Positions 8,161 to 17,308 of a stretch of 26,648 nucleotides of DNA are shown one piece after another. Origin of the DNA: Reticulitermes lucifugus (Eukaryota; Arthropoda; Insecta; Blattodea; Rhinotermitidae); assembly GCA_026260175.1 (NCBI GenBank), contig JAKCWW010004694.1, positions 8,350-34,997 on the forward strand. The letters run 5' to 3'. The notes under the pieces were generated by a model that had not been told where the DNA came from, made no database searches, and saw nothing but the letters and a program-made list of their open reading frames with translations. Numbering within the stretch: position 1 is the stretch's first letter; each line of letters starts with the position of its first letter. Position numbers and translations under genes: made by a program.

Positions 8161-8225
8161 AACTCGGTAATAGATGAAAGTAGTGGTTAACTTACTCTCC
8201 TGCCGCTTTACCTACGTGATAAAAG
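8161..8225. repeat. Dispersed SINE/LINE-like fragment, copy 2
   Basis: CTCGGTAATAGATG, GTGGTTAAC and CCGCTTTACCT align in order and spacing with 3254-3314. It is shorter and more eroded than copy 1, with no recognisable continuation. Confidence 0.5.
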
Positions 8226-9984
8226 TCTCCATTTTTCCAAAATAATCATTGAATGGGAGATATTTTATATACTACAGCTTGGATGTTTTTGAGAGCAGTA
8301 AAATTATTACCCTTCAATAGCCTATTCACTATACGGACTACGCTAGAACTGGCCTTGATTTACCTTTTCTTATAGCTTCTTAAACATGTACACTGAAATT
8401 CTGGTTCATTAAAATAGCCCTTAATTACTTCCATCTCCTTTTCCAAATTCGTCTTTCTAAGTCAGCGTGTAATAAGCCGCTATAAGCATTTGAATATGAG
8501 GAATAATCAAACAAGATAAATTATATAAGAGGTTGTTATGAAAGAATGAGTCGCTGCTGAGGGCACGTAAAGTGCAGTTTAGCTCTGTGTTCTCTTTTAG
8601 GAAACACAAGCCAAATACTGATCTCTTGTAGTGATTAAATGTAAACAATATCGGAACTTCATGCAGTTTGTAAAATTATACCAAAATGTTGGCACGACAA
8701 CTTGAATTCAGGGTGAAAATGCCTTTTCAGGAATTAAATTCAAAGAGGAACTCTAAAATGCAATGTTTTGGTCCACGGACAGCTCGAAAACAAATTGCCA
8801 CCTGTATGCTGACACTCTCACCCAATGCTCCGTTTCATTTCCCTCACACTTCATTACGTTTTACAGACAAGTGTTTGTTTTTGGTATGCTGGCAGAGTAC
8901 AAGGACGGTGAAGTGGGATGATTTTGAAACACAGAATGGCTTTGAGGGGCTGCTCGGCATGGTAGTCATGACGACGAACATACAAATTTGTTTTATCCTG
9001 CTTGCCTACAAATAAAGGTAACAAGAAATATTCAGCTTCAAATAACAAACTTTTAAGCCAAAAGACACGGAACTAGTTAGTAAGTTGAGCTTAAGAAACG
9101 TACAAATTGCTTTATGGATTCTCATGTTGTTGAAAATGTCTGTCTTACAGCCCTTTTTGTGAGAGAGTTCAGCAACTCAGAATTAATCATTTATTAAAAA
9201 CGGAACCTAGAAACTGCTTTGGTATTAAACAGTGAATTAATTTGTTTATTATAATAGTAGCGCTTTTGAATCTCATGGTGAGGTACCAGTTAGAATTCCA
9301 AATTGATATGCTCTTCGTGAATAAGGTTTTTATTATTTAAAAGCTTATTATTATGATTATTCATGTTTAATAATATTCATATTTCTGTTGTTTAGAGTGA
9401 ATCTCTTTTGTCTACGTAGAGACAGTGCGGCGAATTGTAATACTTGAGCTGCCTACCACTTCAACTCATTATTCATGAATATCCGAAGAACAAGATGTTT
9501 GAAAACACGTCAGAATAACAGCCAGAGGGTCTGAAATAAATGCAAGCAATCAGTTGACTTGAAGAGTTCAGAGTACTGGCTTGTAGAGTCAAGAAACAAA
9601 GATATAAATTAACAGTAATTATAAATTAAATATTATATTAAAAGTGCCTTGAGAATGAACTCTTAGTAGCGCTGGAATACACTTTCGGATTCTTGGTAAG
9701 GAAGCTTCTTAATACAGATCGGAAGTTTGAAAAGTAACAGAATATAATAAAACTATGAATGAAATAAAAAACGTGGGTTTTCGTAGATCAAGAAGAGAAT
9801 GAAATATGACTGTAAATGGAAAATTAGTCTGCATTTGAAGTGTAGATCTAGACATTTCCCTCTTACATTTATGATTATCAACGTTTTCGTGCTAATTCTA
9901 CTTAGATTTTTAAGATCTTTCTTTCTGTTAGCTTTGTCATTCTTACATTCTTCTCGTTCGCCTCATCCTTTAAATGTTTTTACA
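8226..9984. other. No gene seen
   Basis: AT-rich, stop-dense. The 109-codon frame at 8686-9015 (+) has no recognisable domain or conserved-looking segment, and I do not consider it a gene. No inverted or tandem repeat caught my eye. Confidence 0.5.
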
Positions 9985-10165
9985 CAATATTTTTTTTCAA
10001 ATTTGGCGAATCCTGAGGCTCAGTTTTACCTCGAATATGGAGGAACTAGACTCTTCCGCAACGTTTTGGCCCACGTACCAACTACACTGCATCATATCTC
10101 AGAACACCGAAATACTGATTCTCACTGCCGTAGAAACCTCAAAAGTAACACAAGAATGAGTATTG
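9985..10165 (+). repeat. Degenerate LINE 3'-region repeat
   Basis: The segment with ATGGAGGAACTAGACTCTTC, then CAACTACACTGCATCATATC and CGTAGAAACCTCAAAAG resembles a repeat common in cockroach and termite genomes. There it lies downstream of LINE reverse transcriptase tails and is often mistranslated as a short protein starting with MEA. Two overlapping open frames (9799-10284 and 9974-10159) cross it; both are chance products, since the longer joins a hydrophobic, pyrimidine-rich stretch to the repeat. Identification is from memory. Confidence 0.5.
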
Positions 10166-10589
10166 TTTTGCAGTTTATCACTGCCTTTAACCGAGAACTT
10201 TGGTGTTGCAGTCAAGCTCGAGATTTATATGTTCATGGATTGCCATGTTTGAATGTCTGTCTGATTACAGTTTATCCTGTCTAAGAATTTGCTTATTTTT
10301 CCTCTCTCTTCAAAGAAACTCAAGTCATTGCTAAGGTATTCAAACGCATTGCTTCTCCTCCCTTCCATATATTATCTCCTCGTTATTTACGACAAATTTC
10401 CCACCTCATTTGCATATATATAACCTTATCTTTAGTTTAACATATTTTTCTTTCATTGTCTCCCTTCTAACATCATCACTCCATCAACTCTCAATTCTCT
10501 CAATTGTTCTTTTCCTTTCAGGTTTCACGATTAAAATTTTGTATGTATATATTATCCTTCTAGTTTTATGATCTGTACTCCTCACCAGT
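10166..10589. other. No gene; pyrimidine-rich stretch
   Basis: C/T-rich on plus, especially 10290-10540 (CCTCTCTCTT, CTCCTCCCTTCC and similar). No coding signal is visible. Confidence 0.5.
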
Positions 10590-10935
10590 TATCATTCGGG
10601 TGATCAAATCAAGAAGAATCAGATGGGCGGTGCATGTGGCAGATATGGGGACAGGAGAGGTGCATACAGAGATTTGGTGGCGAGAGCCGAGGGAAGGAGA
10701 CTACTTGGAAGACCCAAGCTTAGATGAGAGGATAACATTAAAATGGATCTTCAAGAAGTGGGGTGGAGAGGCGTGGACTGGATTGCTCTGGCTTAGGATA
10801 GGAACAGTTTGCTGGCGCTTGTGAATTCGGTAATGAACCTTCGGTTTCCACAAAACGCGGGGAATTTCTTGACTAGCTTAGGACCTCTTAGGCTCTCTGG
10901 AATGACTCTGCTCCATGAAGTTAGTTACTTTATCC
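10590..10935 (+). pseudogene. LINE reverse transcriptase C-terminal tail, frameshifted
   Basis: The first open frame reads IKSRRIRWAVHVADMG, then an eroded 'GRP.RRWED.I..DL' region ending near [19 protein letters not shown]. After a frameshift near 10800 it continues [20 protein letters not shown] and LHEVSYF. This is the typical order 'I.SRR.RWAGHVARMG - GRPRRRWEDNIK - W.LAQDR..WRALV..VMNLRVP' at the end of a widespread insect LINE. It is 5'-truncated and dead. The final blocks ([15 protein letters not shown]) are ones I associate with Blattodea copies. Confidence 0.85.
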
Positions 10936-10984
10936 CTCTTACGTACTCAGTATCCCACCATCACTCCTTATTTATGCTGGGTGT

Positions 10985-11062
10985 ATGTTGCGCGATTTCA
11001 GGCTTCCGACGCGGCGTAAATGAGATCTGCAGCTTGTAATGATAGTTTCTTACCATTCTACG
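10985..11062 (+). repeat. Dispersed repeat with GFRR-type frame, copy 1
   Basis: GATTTCAGGCTTCCGACGCG is followed by GAGATCTGCAGC and GATAGTTTCTTACC. The first block is repeated with one change at 11341-11360. I remember a common insect repeat whose spurious translation runs 'SGFRREVDE.CALLGYYAAS'; this copy gives ISGFRRGVNEICSL and then breaks. It is non-coding remnant DNA. Confidence 0.55.
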
Positions 11063-11335
11063 CTGCGCAAAATCCGAGAAAATAGCAGATGTGGGCGCAT
11101 GTTGCTCAACATTATTACAAACGCAGTCATAGAGTAGACGGGCTGACTGGAGTTGTTGTCAAAAAACAATATTAAAATGTTCACCTAGGTGTTATATGTT
11201 GTAGAATATACGTAGGGATGCAAGTTTTCCTTTTGTTACCATGCACGTGACAAAGAACGTCCAGAGATAATACATTTTCTCCATATTCTTACTGAATGCA
11301 GAGTAGTCACAGATGTTTTGGCGATTTACCAGTAG
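11063..11335. other. No gene seen
   Basis: Spacer between two copies of the same dispersed repeat, without recognisable content. Confidence 0.5.
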
Positions 11336-11430
11336 CGATAGATTTCAGGCTTCCGCCGCGATGTTGATAAGACCTGCGCTCTTCTGGGTTATTACACGGC
11401 GCAGATCAGTAGCGATAGAATTTCTATGTC
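11336..11430 (+). repeat. Dispersed repeat with GFRR-type frame, copy 2
   Basis: It begins GATTTCAGGCTTCCGCCGCG and continues GACCTGCGCTCTTCTGGG and TTATTACACGGCG, closer to the remembered family sequence than copy 1. CAGTAGCGATAG occurs at both edges (11331 and 11407), followed each time by a slightly different ATTTC. That direct repeat may be a target duplication or an internal part of the family. Confidence 0.6.
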
Positions 11431-12052
11431 TGAAAACCACATGCTTATTTTTATTACATGAATATAGATAATTTAATTTCATAGTATGAATGTTATTTAT
11501 CCTATGGAATTTATACTACTCCAATTATATTGTGAAGTAAAAGTATTCCGAAGATAGTCTGGTGTTTGCTTTAGTCAATAAATGTTTCTACTAAAGTTTA
11601 ATGTAAGTTAATTTTTATAAACAATTTCTGACCTCAAGGCAAGAGGTGTTCGACATCTCAACAAGGAGTAGTTTTGAAATTAATCTTGTATACTGTAACA
11701 GATTTCTTGTAAGAAGTGACATCTGATTATAACAAATTCATGTAAACATATTTGTCTTGGAAAGCACGTCTGGCTCCTCAAGTCTTTCTCCAAAACACTA
11801 AAATCTACAAAATGAAGTACCGACAGTGGGACAAAGTATAGTCGACGTCTTTGGATATTTCTAGTAGAGAGATATTTGCTCACAGTTTATGTCGCCACTG
11901 GGGCAGGCAATCTCATCGTCAAGCGTCATGTATCTGGCTGTAGATACATTCAGTAAGTTGGCTTTCCTTTACCAGGAGTGCCGGCTGTTGGATCAGAGGT
12001 AACACGCCGATAGCAAAACATCCATTGCACTTTAACTCTACTTTCATTATCA
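11431..12052. other. No gene seen
   Basis: AT-rich to about 11650, then mixed. A 67-codon minus frame at 11680-11883 has no recognisable features. Confidence 0.5.
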
Positions 12053-12120
12053 ACTTTCTTTCTTTCCTTCTTCCTTCCTTCCTTTATTTCCTTCTTTGTT
12101 CCTCATCTCCCTGTCCTTCC
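12053..12120. repeat. Pyrimidine-rich (CTTT/CTTC)n tract
   Basis: An interrupted run of CTTT, CTTC and CCTT units, almost entirely C/T on plus for about 65 bases. Confidence 0.85.
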
Positions 12121-12384
12121 ACTAGATGAGTTTCGGCGGCTAATACTGTCAGTACGGATATTGCTATATTCAAAGACGTCTGTTTTGATTAATTATTTGT
12201 TAAATCAATTATTCTAATTATAGATAATAAACTTTATTTTGCTAATATTGTTATTTTTAAATACGTTCTATTATTTTTTATGTTTTTAATGTCTGTGGTC
12301 AGTTACTTCGTGTATTTTTTCTTATGACCCTGTGCTGTGCCAGTAATTGACCTTTGGCTGTTGTGTCGGCACGTCAAACACTGA
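12121..12384. other. No gene seen
   Basis: AT-rich spacer before the SINE/LINE stack. Confidence 0.5.
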
Positions 12385-12409
12385 ATTATTATTATTATTA
12401 TTATTATTT
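12385..12409. repeat. (ATT)n, 3' tail of the minus-strand SINE
   Basis: About eight ATT units. On the minus strand these are TAA units directly following the 3' end of the SINE, as expected for a SINE tail copied from or inserted into (TAA)n. Confidence 0.85.
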
Positions 12410-12619
12410 AGTTTTCGCGGATTGAGCCTAATGAATGTATGGATGCTACAGAAGTTTTATCAGACCCTTTGAAGGGGATCAGTTAATCCGGAAACACTGG
12501 ACACGATACAAGACTAGCCGGCATACACGCATGCCTCAAACTGGATTCGAACTCGTGATTTAAGTATTGGAATGGTCCAACATCTTAGACGTCTCACAGT
12601 GCACTAGCACCCTTAGCGC
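12410..12619 (-). mobile_element. tRNA-derived SINE (minus strand)
   Basis: On minus, from about 12612: GGGTGCTAGTGCACTGTGAG, GTCTAAGATG, then the B-box-like GAGTTCGAATCCAG (12541-12554), followed by a non-tRNA body and a (TAA)n tail at its 3' end. Spacing between the start and the B box is tRNA-like (about 60 bases). The A box is degenerate. RNA polymerase III would have used the internal boxes; mobilisation relies on a partner LINE. Both borders are (TAA)n. Confidence 0.7.
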
Positions 12620-12645
12620 ATTATTATTATTATTATTATTATTAT
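12620..12645. repeat. (ATT)n between SINE and LINE
   Basis: A pure ATT run. On minus it is the 3' tail of the LINE and simultaneously the 5' flank of the SINE. Confidence 0.9.
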
Positions 12646-13400
12646 ATTTACTAACTATCTTTCAGCTGATTATTAAAGAGTGCGTGTTACTGACTATGCA
12701 CTTCTTATTCATATTATGCTAGACTTTCGAACTGTAGGCTTTTAGTATTACTTCTTTCTGCGTGAGAAAGATAGGCCAGGGCGAACACTGAACAGTTTCA
12801 AACTGTCGTGCAGTTTATTTGACATAATACCTGTAGATATTACTAATGTTACCGTATAGACTGTGTTCCATTGCCATGTCCTTTTTAGCTCGTCTTTTAG
12901 AGCTGTATACTTCTGCAGCTGCGCGGTGATGTTGTAAAGGGTGTGAGTGTCAGGAATTGCTACATCTATTGAATATCCTTTTATGATTATTTTGTCAAGC
13001 ATAAGTATATCTGGTGTGTTGTTATGGACAGTTCGATCAGTTGTGAAGCATCTCCCATAGTATCGTTTATAGTTGGAGTACTCTAAGGCGGATTGTATCT
13101 CGTACAACACGGTGCTGGTTTTGCCGTTGACAGTCCACATTTGACAGCAGTTCTTGATGTTGGCCTTGATTGTGACGATGGGCGTAATCGTCTGGAGTTA
13201 GTGCACGGCCTGCAGCAGTTATATGTTGACTGGTTTCTGATTTCTCCCGAAATTTTCTGCGTAGGTCGTTTGTAATATCCTAGTCCTTCAGAATGTATTT
13301 CTTATAGTTATTGGTACTAATAACCTGGTCCTGAATGGCTATAATAAATCCAGTATTTTCTGGAAAGATTTCACTAATCTTCAGCCATACTTTCGATGCT
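12646..13400 (-). pseudogene. 5'-truncated LINE with endonuclease-like C-terminus (R4/Dong-like candidate)
   Basis: Minus strand, upstream to downstream: AIQDQVISTNNYKKYILKD (13283-13339); then EKSETSQHITAAGRA, the place of a Cys/His knuckle whose Cys residues are mutated here; ALTPDDYAHRHNQ in a second frame; and a 130-codon open frame (13140-12748) with TDRTVHNNTPDILMLD, YSIDVAIPDTHTL and LVISTGIMSNKL. The order knuckle, then 'PD ... D-V-A-I-P', fits the restriction-like endonuclease end of R2/R4-type LINEs. The 3' UTR runs to the (TAA)n at 12620. Several frame changes make it dead. The clade call is from memory of the family; LINE identity itself is firm. Confidence 0.85.
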
Positions 13401-13403
13401 TTA

Positions 13404-13437
<34 letters not shown>
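13401..13437. repeat. (ATT)n at the 5' border of the LINE
   Basis: TTATTG then about nine ATT units. Together with 12620-12645 it brackets the LINE with the same trinucleotide on both sides. Confidence 0.9.
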
Positions 13438-14890
13438 GCAATTGTGTACGTGTCTGCTTCCCAAAACTCCAACACGGTGATATATTCGTCTAACCTCAAA
13501 ACAACTCGAAGAAAATTTACAGCTTTTTATAGCACAATTTCCATTCTTATTTGTGACAGTAAATAAGAAGATGTGTTAGGTAAAACTTGTCACAACACAC
13601 GTCTGTGCCTTCATATTCTGCTTTCTTCACAGTGTTCCTAAAAATGAGTCCAGTTGATATTGTCAATTTACCAATACCAACACCTTATCGGACGGGCTTA
13701 CTTACGTTCGAAATAGGCAGTTTCATTACTAGTTGCCTATCTTACTCTTTTAGTAGGACTCGATACTTCAGGCACCATTACCTAGCACGCCGAAATCAGA
13801 ACTTATTCCTCAGATTCTGCAAAAATCAATGGGAAGTCGTGCACAGAAGGCTCGGTTGGGATTTGAAGGAAACATATTTTAAGAAAAGTTACTTCGTTAC
13901 ATGCTACTAGACTAGAAAGAATAAAGTTTGAACTGAAGTTTTAAATTGAATGGGAACTACGACTCGTTAAAGTTTCCGCACAAGTTTCTAGTACTCAGTC
14001 ATGGTTAACCAATAAGTTTCTTCGTAAAAAGAAGAGAATTCGCTGTTACTTTTTTATAGTCACCAGATTTCTCAAAAGAAAGTATAGGATCATCCTTCCT
14101 CCCTTTCTTCCTTCCTTCCGCAGGGGCCCCTAACTAGCCTCCTGCAGGCTGTCTGTCTAAACCTGTGTATAAATGGCCAGCTTGAGAACTGGCATTGAGA
14201 TGCTCAAAGAACGTCGGGCCTTACATTGACGTGCTAAAGCCAGTTCGTCATTTTTCGTAGCCCGAGTCACACGAATCGAAATGACACCCTCATATCCTGT
14301 AACTTTAAAGTCCATATGAATTCTGTAACCTCACCATTTGCACTTAGGTCTCTCAAATGGACTGCACCCTTAGGTTTTCCTTTCAAAGTGTTATGTTTAT
14401 CTCTCTCATCCCTTATGCGGTCTTCAAAGCCTCCTTGATTTGATCACCCAAGGACACTTATTGGGAAACTGACATATTTATAAACAGCAGTTACATTTAT
14501 ATGCTCATTGTAATGTGATATCTCGCCGTTTACAGGATACGGCGGTTTACTGCTTTTCTTGTATTTATCTTATAAAAAGCGAGATTTTATTATAAGGGTA
14601 CAAAAGAGCCTGATTTGTTTTTTTCGATTCTAACCTACATTTTAACAGGTTGACAAAATGTAAAACTTTCCAGTTCACGACAATCCAAACGGCAGATGGC
14701 TAGTTTTCCCATGTGTACGAGGTACATACGCACAGACACGATGCAGCTGGTCTTTGCTTTTCGCAGTTGATTTGCGAAATCACCTAAAACTAACCTTAGA
14801 AAAATCGATTTCTAAAATGTGTACTCGGTTTAGGGAAGTATCCATTTAAGGAGACCTGTAGTCGCTTTGGCTCTGAGTCAGGGAACTTAC
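13438..14890. other. No gene; short (CTTC)n tract
   Basis: The 107-codon frame at 13587-13910 (+) has no domain I recognise. A C/T-rich tract lies at about 14092-14120, then GC-richer DNA with a small hairpin GCCAG...CTGGC near 14176-14194. No RNA gene or exon is supportable. Confidence 0.45.
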
Positions 14891-15245
14891 AATAAACTGA
14901 GGTAAGGAACACAAGCGTTATTGAACTGCGGCCAAGAGGCGCCCTGCCGTGCATTCAACAAAGGGGACGGGCGGTGAATGAATGGAGTTGGGTGTAGCGT
15001 GTATATTTTGTGGCGGGCGCCTTTTGGAAGGAACACACTTGTGAATGCCGCAGCAATAAATTGCATTCCAGAGGTCGTTGATATATTGACCTTTCCAGTA
15101 ATTGACCCAGCGACGGAAGCTTCATTATGCTTCTCCTCCCCTTCCAAATTTCACCCTCTGTTTATCTTTCTCACCCCCATACAGTCATTAAAAACAACAT
15201 ATACTAACACATTTGGATTTATATAAGCTTATGATATGTATAGCG
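14891..15245. other. GC-richer segment, two overlapping antisense frames, unassigned
   Basis: Opposing frames at 14978-15226 (+) and 14887-15147 (-) overlap. Neither has a recognisable motif. The higher GC than the surroundings suggests repeat-derived DNA, but I cannot name a family. Confidence 0.35.
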
Positions 15246-15249
15246 TGTA

Positions 15250-15470
15250 ACACAGACTGTTGGGGCAGCGATTCAATCAGAGGAAAGAGAATTCCAGTAA
15301 CGTCCAGAGCGGTTCTGGGACACACCCAGCCTCATAATCAATGGGTGCTGGACATTTGCTTCTCGAGGGTAAATAGACCGAGACGTGAATGTGACCACTG
15401 ACCTTCAACTGCTGATATTAAGAATAAACGGAGCTGTAAATCTATGCCTTTATACGCCTTCATGGCTAGT
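15250..15470 (+). repeat. SINE/LINE-like dispersed repeat, degenerate
   Basis: Blocks GGGGCAGCGATTC, AGAGAATTCCAGTAACG, ACACACCCAGCCTCA, GTGCTGGACATTTGCTTCTC and GAATAAACGGAGCTGT follow the order of an insect repeat I remember ('...CAGCCTCA...GTGCTGGA...CTCGAGGGTAAA...'). The segment CTCGAGGGTAAATAGACCG is analogous to CTGGGTGGTAAAGGCGGCCG in the next SINE, which suggests a related body. No tRNA-like head is clear. Confidence 0.4.
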
Positions 15471-15699
15471 TAACAAACACTTTTGTCTTTAACCATCAAC
15501 ATGCGCGTTCGTACACACGCAGTCAAGATCTAAGTACAGTGTTTATTAGAGTAAGTTCAAATATTCTGGGGAAAAATTGCTTATATCAATTTATATCTTA
15601 ATTAATTATGTATTCATATGTAAACCTATGAAATCAGGTGGGAGAAGATGTTGCTTACGTATTGTTGAAAGTTAGGTATTTTAGTAATATTCGCACAGT

Positions 15700-16003
15700 T
15701 TTCGGTGGCTCGCAGTTGGTTGACCCACTGCGCTACAATCCGGAAGGTTGCTGCTTCGATTCCCGATGGAGTCATTGGAATTTTTAATAGACTTAATCTT
15801 TCCGGCAGCACTATGTCCCTGGGGTCGACTCAGCCTCTAACAGAAATGAGTACCAGGAATATCTCCTGGGTGGTAAAGGCGGCCGGTGCGTAGGGCTGAC
15901 AACCTTACCGCTTTCATGTGCTGACTGTCTAGAAAATATGGGAGCCTCTCTCTCCTGGAGTCCCAAGGGCCTGTCCAGACCTGTCATGAGATAGCGTTGC
16001 CTT
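15700..16003 (+). mobile_element. tRNA-derived SINE (plus strand)
   Basis: The head is tRNA-like: A box GGTGGCTCGCAGTTGGTTGA (15704-15723) and B box GCTTCGATTCC (15753-15763), about 30 bases apart, with the intervening CACTGCGCTACAATCC like an anticodon arm. The body follows with CTGGGTGGTAAAGGCGGCCG and GTGCGTAGGGCTGAC, then GGAGTCCCAAGGGCCTGTCC, and ends near GATAGCGTTGCCTTA. I remember this body from insect SINEs. RNA polymerase III transcription is expected for the family; the B box has one departure from consensus. Opposing open frames across it are not genes. Confidence 0.8.
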
Positions 16004-16956
16004 AACTTACGAAGTGTGCATATTTTCTGGCAGTCCACATTTAACTGCATTTCTCTACAACTGTACACGTTTTAGCGCCGGTAACTGTTTAGTGAGGCAC
16101 AGTCTTGTGGAGCATCAGGCAAAGTGCCATTTTTCTGATTTCAAGCGGAATTTTAGCGCAATTCGCCAATATCAAATTTTATTCAAACTTCAGAGGTTAT
16201 GAAGACGGACGGACGGCCAGAGCGATATTAATATGCGTTTTGCAAGGTTTCCAACATAGCTGTAAATTAATTAACTCCCTAGTACAGAGCCATTTTTAGA
16301 AGCTAGTAGTTGCTCAGTTTATGGCTGATGATTTCCGCCATTCATGACGCCTGAAGTTTCAACACCGTGGCCGAAAGTTCCATATCCTGGACCAGAAGTG
16401 TGCAGTCTACATCCTCACACACACCATTTCTGTAATATTTATTTTAATATTATCTTATTATCTAAACATAGATCTTCCAAGCAGTCTTCTGCTTTCAGGC
16501 TTCAAACTAAAGTTTCTATGTGTTTGTCACCTCCTCCTTAATTTCCCATGTTTACCCATTTAACTCTCGCATTTAAAGGCTTTACATATTTTAAAACGTG
16601 TTGCACCTTATAGTACCGAAGTTCGCAGATAGAATGCGAAAGAACGGACTCTCTTCTCTTGGATCTTTTCATGAATTTCGATAAAAAGTAGTGTAAGGAA
16701 TTGTAAACTACACTATAATTTACAGGCGAAATTTTATTTTGGTCCTTATGGACTCACTAGAACCACTCGTATATATCAGGAAGGGGAAGACTTTTACAAA
16801 CTTTCTCAAAAGCAAATAATACTAATACAGTTGTTCCATATTTGAAACAAATGTTATGAATATCGATAACACGCCTTTTCAAGTTTGCTCTATATCTTTA
16901 TCTTTTAATTTTTTGATTTAAGGATATACATTTAAATAAATAACTTGAATATCGGA
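16004..16956. other. No gene seen
   Basis: Three short frames (16014-16202, 16105-16299, 16344-16541) lack any recognisable feature. From about 16560 the DNA is AT-rich and stop-dense. Confidence 0.5.
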
Positions 16957-17001
16957 TGTAAGTTTTTATTGCCAACTACTGCACAACAAATTTATTTTTA
17001 C

Positions 17002-17046
17002 ACTCCTACATATTTCGGCTGAATATTTCAGCCATCATCAGGGAGT
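17002..17046 (-). ncRNA. Hammerhead ribozyme motif with intact core
   Basis: On minus: helix I ACTCC (17042-17046) pairs with GGAGT (17002-17006). The core CTGATGA (17035-17041) is exact, then an extra T, a six-pair helix II GGCTGA/TCAGCC with a 5-base loop, GAAA, minimal helix III TATGT (ACATGT in the mirror copy) and A (17007) at the cleavage position. All invariant positions are kept. Helix II is the strongest of any copy here. Cleavage is predicted 3' of the A, immediately before GGAGT. Confidence 0.85.
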
Positions 17047-17087
17047 CAACGTACATAGACATTTTCAGCTTACATCGTGTCTATGAG

Positions 17088-17124
17088 TGGCTGAAATAGT
17101 CAGCCGAAACATGTAGGAGCCTAA
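17088..17124 (+). ncRNA. Partial hammerhead-like motif (core heptamer lost)
   Basis: On plus: T, helix II GGCTGA.../...TCAGCC, GAAA, ACATGT, A and GGAG follow exactly as in 17002-17046, but the CTGATGA box and 5' helix I strand are replaced by unrelated bases (TATGAG). It is the mirror copy truncated at its 5' side. Confidence 0.75.
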
Positions 17125-17261
17125 AAAATATTATTGTGCAGTAGTTGGTAATAAAAAACTTACATATATAAAACAACTGCACGGAACACTTGTAATATGA
17201 AGTATTGAATATCGATATCGAAGTTTTCTAAAATGTTACTCTGTGTCGTTGGGAGAGTAGT

Positions 17262-17308
17262 TTTAAACGTTTCGAAGAAGCGTGTTGCCTTCTTCTTCAC
17301 GGTCGAGA
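17262..17308 (-). ncRNA. Hammerhead-like motif of a second subfamily, core C changed
   Basis: On minus: GTGAAGA (expected CTGANGA; one substitution by position plus a shifted neighbour), an extra A, helix II GAAG/CTTC with loop GGCAACACGC, then GAAA and CGTTT. Flanking GTAGTTTT (17257-17264) and AAAAGACTAC (17313-17322) can pair with a two-base bulge to extend helix I. The loop sequence is nearly the same as that of 23581-23615, tying the two as one subfamily. Confidence 0.55.

Larger units (their letters stand above)
16957..17165. repeat. Inverted repeat, 78-bp arms, with hammerhead motifs
   Basis: Arms 16957-17034 and 17088-17165 are reverse complements at close to 90%, sharing CCAACTACTGCACAA, CTCCTACAT.TTTCGGCTGA and TATTTCAGCCA. 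The 53-base loop holds a smaller stem CATAGAC/GTCTATG. The left arm plus the loop edge completes an intact hammerhead on minus; the right arm has only the 3' two-thirds of the same motif on plus. It is a head-to-head pair of solo termini. Confidence 0.95.

Noticed and set aside
8686..9015. 109-codon plus frame
   Set aside because: No motif, no similarity I recognise, and an antisense frame overlaps it. Length is within chance for this amount of sequence.
9799..10284. 161-codon open frame with a hydrophobic N-terminal part
   Set aside because: The longest frame in the window, but it joins a pyrimidine-rich (Phe/Leu-rich) stretch to a known-looking LINE-associated repeat, and a second frame is also open across the same repeat. 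No coherent protein family.
12410..12619. A functional tRNA gene around the B-box at 12541
   Set aside because: The anticodon and acceptor stems do not close and the sequence continues into a SINE body with a TAA tail.
12385..13437. Regularly spaced (ATT)n tracts as a CRISPR-like array
   Set aside because: The tracts are plain trinucleotide repeats at unequal spacing (about 210 and 750 bases) separated by a SINE and a LINE.
13587..13910. 107-codon plus frame
   Set aside because: No domain recognised, and there are no neighbouring exons or splice pattern.
15700..15775. A functional tRNA gene at the head of the SINE
   Set aside because: A and B boxes are present, but the arms do not pair fully and no terminator follows; the body and tail are those of a SINE.
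16348..16382. CGCCTGAAG ... GGCCGAAAG as a hammerhead
   Set aside because: Only the outer words match; the core is CTGAAGT and no helix II pairs with GGCC.
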